Assembly: GCA_964544475.1 (NCBI GenBank)
Contig: CAZJBS010000011.1
Location: 33,174 to 97,173 of the forward strand
DNA length: 64,000 bases
Reading direction: 5' to 3'
Origin: CAZJBS01 sp964544475
Lineage (GTDB): Bacteria > CLD3 > SB21
The notes under the pieces were generated by a model, which saw nothing but the letters and a program-made list of their open reading frames with translations, had not been told where the DNA came from and searched no databases. Positions 61,432-64,000 of this stretch are shown one piece after another. The translations under genes and the position numbers were made by a program. Numbering within the stretch: the first letter of the stretch is position 1; every line of letters starts with the position of its first letter.

Positions 61432-61460
61432 TTGCAATTGTTCGTCGCGATGAATACTTT
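61432..61460 (+). promoter_or_regulatory. candidate promoter for the folE leader
   Basis: TTGCAA (61432-61437), 17-base spacer, TACTTT (61455-61460). A transcript from here would carry a ~180-base leader with a small frame and a terminator-shaped hairpin before folE. Confidence 0.45.
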
Positions 61461-61501
61461 CACCGCGTCTTATATCGTTCTTTCAAACTTGAAACGAATT
61501 C

Positions 61502-61570
61502 ATGAGCGTACCCAAGCTTATTATGGTGGATAGCCCCGTTTTTCCCGTTAACGTACGCCAGACCAGTTAG
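61502..61570 (+). CDS. possible 22-residue leader peptide upstream of folE
   Basis: ATG to TAG, MSVPKLIMVDSPVFPVNVRQTS-like (22 residues), 9 bases before a hairpin terminator and 76 bases before folE. The ribosome site is weak, so translation is unproven; it is listed for its placement. Confidence 0.25.
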   Translation: MSVPKLIMVDSPVFPVNVRQTS

Positions 61571-61578
61571 TTTTTTTG

Positions 61579-61613
61579 AAGGCCCTGATTACACCCCGTA
61601 GTCAGGGCCTTTT
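61579..61613 (+). terminator. hairpin terminator/attenuator before folE
   Basis: AAGGCCCTGA (61579-61588) pairs with TCAGGGCCTT (61602-61611) plus a short T-run. 32 bases remain before the folE GTG. Confidence 0.75.
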
Positions 61614-61645
61614 CATAGCAGACCAGTGAAGAAAGCGAGCAACTT

Positions 61646-62209
61646 GTGGAAACGACGCAACTCATACGCCAACTGCTCCTGAATGTCGGTGAAAATCCTG
61701 ACCGTGAAGGTTTGCTCGAAACGCCGGAACGGGTGGCACGAAGCTATGATTTCCTTATGAGTGGTTACCGGATGGATGCCCGGGAGATCATCAATTCGGC
61801 CGTGTACGAGGAACACATCAGCGAAATGGTGCTTGTCAAGGATATTGAATTATACAGTCTCTGCGAACACCATATGTTGCCATTTTACGGCAAGTGCCAT
61901 GTGGCCTACGTGCCGGCCGGCAAGATCATCGGCCTCAGCAAACTGCCGCGTATTGTGGATGTGTTTGCGCGCCGGTTGCAGGTTCAGGAACGGTTGACGA
62001 TCCAGATCGCCAATGCCATTCAAGATGCCCTCAAGCCGGAAGGCGTTGGCGTCATCATCGAAGCCCGGCATCTTTGCATGATGATGCGAGGCGTGGAGAA
62101 ACAACGCAGTCTCACAACCACGAGTTGTATGCATGGTGTTTTCAAGGATGATTCGAGGACGCGCAATGAATTCCTGAGCTTGTTGCGTCTTCGGAATCCG
62201 GATGAGTGA
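61646..62209 (+). CDS. folE: GTP cyclohydrolase I
   Basis: 187 residues from GTG at 61646. LCEHHMLPFYGKCHVAYVP provides the zinc Cys and His, IGLSKLPRIVDVFARRLQVQERLT follows, and the second zinc Cys is in LCMMMRGVEKQ. It opens GTP to dihydroneopterin triphosphate for folate or queuosine; tgt for queuosine is 16 kb upstream. Ribosome site GAAGAAAG-like is modest. Confidence 0.97.
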   Translation: METTQLIRQLLLNVGENPDREGLLETPERVARSYDFLMSGYRMDAREIINSAVYEEHISEMVLVKDIELYSLCEHHMLPFYGKCHVAYVPAGKIIGLSKLPRIVDVFARRLQVQERLTIQIANAIQDALKPEGVGVIIEARHLCMMMRGVEKQRSLTTTSCMHGVFKDDSRTRNEFLSLLRLRNPDE

Positions 62210-62261
62210 TTGATATCAAGATTTAGTTCATAGTACACATAACCCAAGAGGAGTGTTTCGT

Positions 62262-63059
62262 ATGTCTGAGCGAATACTGGTTCAATATGAGGCCAAGGAT
62301 CGGGTCGCCGTCCTGACGCTGGCGGATCCGCCGGCAAATACCTATACACACGAGATGATGGTTCAACTGGATGCGGCGATACTACGGGCCCGGTTTGATC
62401 AAAATATTGATGTGATTTTGATGACCGGGTTGGGTGAGAAGTTCTTTTGTGCCGGGGCCAATATTGATATGCTCAGCAAGGCGGATCCTGTCTGGAAGTA
62501 TTACTTTTGCCTTCATGCGAATGAGACTCTGCTCCGGCTGGAGCATACACCGAAACTGGTGATCGCTGCCCTCAATGGCCACTGCGTCGGTGGGGGTCTT
62601 GAGATTGCATTGGCGTGTGACATTCGTATTGCCCGGAAAGACGGTGGCCAGATCGGGCTGCCCGAAGTGGCCCTGGGCGTTCTTCCCGGTACCGGCGGGA
62701 CCCAGCGAATGGCCCGGGCTGTCGGCCGAAGCCGGTCGATCGAACTGATGGCAACCGGCCGCAAATTCTCCTACGAAGAGGCGCTTGAAATGGGTCTGGT
62801 GAACTACGTTTACGAGGGCAACACGGCCAGTTTTCAGGAACAGGTATTTTCATACGCCAGGCAGTTCACAACTCCCAATAAGGCATCCATGGCGGTCGGG
62901 CATATCAAACGATCCGTCCAGACAGGTCTCGAAGTTGGACTGGAACAAGGGTTGTCGTTGGAGAGGGAACTCCAATCTCTGCTCTTCAAGAGTCAGGACG
63001 CCAAAGAAGGACTGATGGCATTTGTTGAAAAGAGAACGCCAAAGTTTCAAGGTAAGTGA
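62262..63059 (+). CDS. enoyl-CoA hydratase
   Basis: 265 residues from ATG at 62262 (GAGGAG 9 bases upstream; the frame is open to 62253). Crotonase fold with FCAGANIDML for the CoA/oxyanion hole, catalytic Glu in GGGLEIALACD and second Glu in GLPEVALGVLPGTGG. It hydrates trans-2-enoyl-CoA in beta-oxidation, fitting the thiolases elsewhere. Confidence 0.93.
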   Translation: MSERILVQYEAKDRVAVLTLADPPANTYTHEMMVQLDAAILRARFDQNIDVILMTGLGEKFFCAGANIDMLSKADPVWKYYFCLHANETLLRLEHTPKLVIAALNGHCVGGGLEIALACDIRIARKDGGQIGLPEVALGVLPGTGGTQRMARAVGRSRSIELMATGRKFSYEEALEMGLVNYVYEGNTASFQEQVFSYARQFTTPNKASMAVGHIKRSVQTGLEVGLEQGLSLERELQSLLFKSQDAKEGLMAFVEKRTPKFQGK

Positions 63060-63060
63060 T

Positions 63061-63198
63061 ATGAAGTTACGCTGGTCGCACACCAAGCGGCAATCGTTTG
63101 AAGACCATGGTGACGCTGTGACGGCGGCCGGGTCTTGTCGGGTCCGGATCAGCGTATCGGATTTGTTTTCCAGGATACATGCACTAAACCCAGTTTAG
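63061..63198 (+). CDS. possible 45-residue small protein or leader overlapping the terminator
   Basis: ATG at 63061, one base after the enoyl-CoA hydratase stop, with AAGG 6-7 bases upstream. The TAG lies inside the right arm of the hairpin at 63180-63202. The peptide is basic and without known motifs. Translation to its stop would place a ribosome over the hairpin. Confidence 0.35.
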   Translation: MKLRWSHTKRQSFEDHGDAVTAAGSCRVRISVSDLFSRIHALNPV

Positions 63199-63210
63199 TG
63201 CATTTTTTTT
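63180..63210 (+). terminator. intrinsic terminator abutting the zinc-ribbon gene
   Basis: TGCACTAAA (63180-63188) pairs perfectly with TTTAGTGCA (63194-63202), then eight T. The ribosome site AGGAGG (63213-63218) follows at once. Confidence 0.85.
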
Positions 63211-63225
63211 ACAGGAGGTAGAACG

Positions 63226-63969
63226 GTGAAACAGTTGTTGTCCAGTCTTATCGCACTTCAGGGGATTGACACGAAACTCAGCGAGATTGAAATGTTGCGA
63301 GGCGACTTACCCTTGTTGGTCGGGGGGCTGCGGAAAGAAGTGGACGACCTTCGCGACGAAATTGAAACCGACAAGAAACTGGCCGGCTCTCTGGGAGGGG
63401 AAAAATCCGATCTGACCAACGAATTGGCCCTCAATTCGGAGAAACTGAAGAAATTCCAGGATCAGCTGTACAAGGCGACGTCCAACAAGGAATACGAGGC
63501 CACGTCGGCTCAGATTGACTTTTGTGAACAGGAAATCAGCCGGATCAAGACCCGCATTACGGAAGTGGAGCTTAAAGTGCTGGAGTTGGAAGAGGGCCTC
63601 AAACCAAAAGAGGAGCGATTGACCGCCCTCCTGGCGGATTTTTCAGAACGGGAAAAAGAGCTCCAGGAGAAAGTGCTGGAGACTTCCAAAGAGGAAGATG
63701 AACTGCGAATCCAGAGAGACCGGGTTTTGCCGCTCATCCGCAAAGATGTGATCAACAAGTATGAGCGGATCCGGAAGGCCAAGAACGGATTGGCGGTGGC
63801 CGTGGTCGTCAAAGACTCCTGCGGGGGTTGTTTCAATCAGATACCGCCTCAGATCGTCATCGAGTTGAGGAAACGCGATCATATCCGCACGTGCGAATTC
63901 TGCGGCCGAATTCTGTACTATGACCAAGCGGCCGATTCTGAGAACCTAAAAGAGAAAGTCTCATCATAG
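63226..63969 (+). CDS. coiled-coil protein with C-terminal zinc ribbon (DUF164/CdsZ-like)
   Basis: 247 residues from GTG at 63226 with AGGAGG upstream. Residues ~20-175 form a long charged coiled coil; the C-terminus has two CxxC pairs (DSCGGCFNQ and RTCEFCGRILYY), the zinc-ribbon of this family. Proteins of this type are common and sometimes adjacent to the RNase P RNA or RNase H genes. Function is unclear; nucleic-acid binding is proposed. Confidence 0.88.
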   Translation: MKQLLSSLIALQGIDTKLSEIEMLRGDLPLLVGGLRKEVDDLRDEIETDKKLAGSLGGEKSDLTNELALNSEKLKKFQDQLYKATSNKEYEATSAQIDFCEQEISRIKTRITEVELKVLELEEGLKPKEERLTALLADFSEREKELQEKVLETSKEEDELRIQRDRVLPLIRKDVINKYERIRKAKNGLAVAVVVKDSCGGCFNQIPPQIVIELRKRDHIRTCEFCGRILYYDQAADSENLKEKVSS

Positions 63970-63979
63970 AGGTCGGGCC

Positions 63980-64000
63980 ATGATGTTTGAAAAGCCCATT
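63980..64000 (+). CDS. start of a further gene cut by the window end
   Basis: Tandem ATG at 63980 and 63983 with a GAGG-like site upstream, followed by an open frame to the last base (MMFEKPI). Too short to identify. Confidence 0.35.

Noticed and set aside
1..64000. CRISPR arrays, insertion sequences, integrases, phage or restriction genes
   Set aside because: None seen on reading the window; gene content is housekeeping and metabolic.

Overview
The window looks like a chromosomal segment of a free-living Gram-negative bacterium with moderate GC. Evidence for an outer membrane is a TonB/ExbB/ExbD energising set, a large beta-barrel candidate, an RseP-type protease and several lipoproteins. 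Metabolically it shows a three-gene succinate dehydrogenase/fumarate reductase with a single cytochrome b558-type anchor, a 2-oxoacid:ferredoxin oxidoreductase, a multiheme cytochrome c fragment, several CoA-ester enzymes and the MEP isoprenoid pathway (dxr, ispD). The PstS-like/TPR/ExbB/ExbD/ExbD/TonB cluster, the b558-type SdhC and the fused oxidoreductase subunits resemble what is seen in the Fibrobacteres-Chlorobi-Bacteroidetes assemblage and related candidate phyla. That placement is an inference from gene content, not a measurement. I saw no rRNA, CRISPR array, insertion sequence, integrase or phage gene.

Layout. 1-3.6 kb: the end of a multiheme cytochrome, then a two-gene 2-oxoacid:ferredoxin oxidoreductase. 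3.6-5.5 kb (minus): a B12-binding mutase subunit, a DUF1573 protein and a TPR protein. 5.8-10.9 kb (plus): a coiled-coil lipoprotein and a LysM protein, PhoH, a thiolase and an FprA-like NADPH:ferredoxin reductase. 10.9-14.1 kb (minus): a short MetH-like protein and ahcY. 14.3-16.5 kb (plus): an M2-type peptidase lipoprotein and a hotdog thioesterase. 16.5-25.9 kb (minus): a MoeB-rhodanese fusion, a FadI-like thiolase, a divergent ClpX-like ATPase, a four-repeat secreted protein and sdhCAB. 26.1-31.9 kb (plus): a small membrane protein and the PstS-like/TPR/ExbB/ExbD/ExbD/TonB cluster. 31.9-38.5 kb (minus): a CoA-transferase, an alanine dehydrogenase-like protein, clpB and three Hsp20 genes. 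38.8-50.4 kb (plus): a nearly gapless run of aldolase, plsC, dxr, rseP, serB, tgt, rhodanese, unknown, def, hydrolase, two metallo-beta-lactamase-fold proteins around a DUF2889 protein, and ispD. 50.5-64 kb (plus): a TPR protein, lepA, purA, gatB, tRNA-Ser(GGA), an outer-membrane protein candidate, a CHASE2 adenylate cyclase, folE, an enoyl-CoA hydratase and a coiled-coil zinc-ribbon protein.

Functional links. The two thiolases, enoyl-CoA hydratase, CoA-transferase, thioesterase and mutase subunit point to active acyl-CoA metabolism. The FprA-like reductase could exchange electrons with the ferredoxin pool fed by the oxidoreductase. AhcY and the MetH-like protein belong to the methyl cycle, but the MetH lacks its cobalamin and reactivation domains. 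The Hsp20 and ClpB genes form one disaggregation cluster.

The most unusual signal is architectural. At phoH, metH, clpB, folE and the zinc-ribbon gene, a hairpin followed by a T-tract (an intrinsic-terminator shape) lies directly before the start codon, leaving little or no room for a separate promoter. At two of these (folE and the zinc-ribbon gene) a short reading frame precedes or runs into the hairpin. This looks like attenuation or programmed read-through. Other items of note are a tandem ~135-residue repeat domain of unknown function, a zinc-finger-less ClpX with an intact IGF loop, an RseP with a ~125-residue insertion, and a MoeB lacking all four zinc cysteines.
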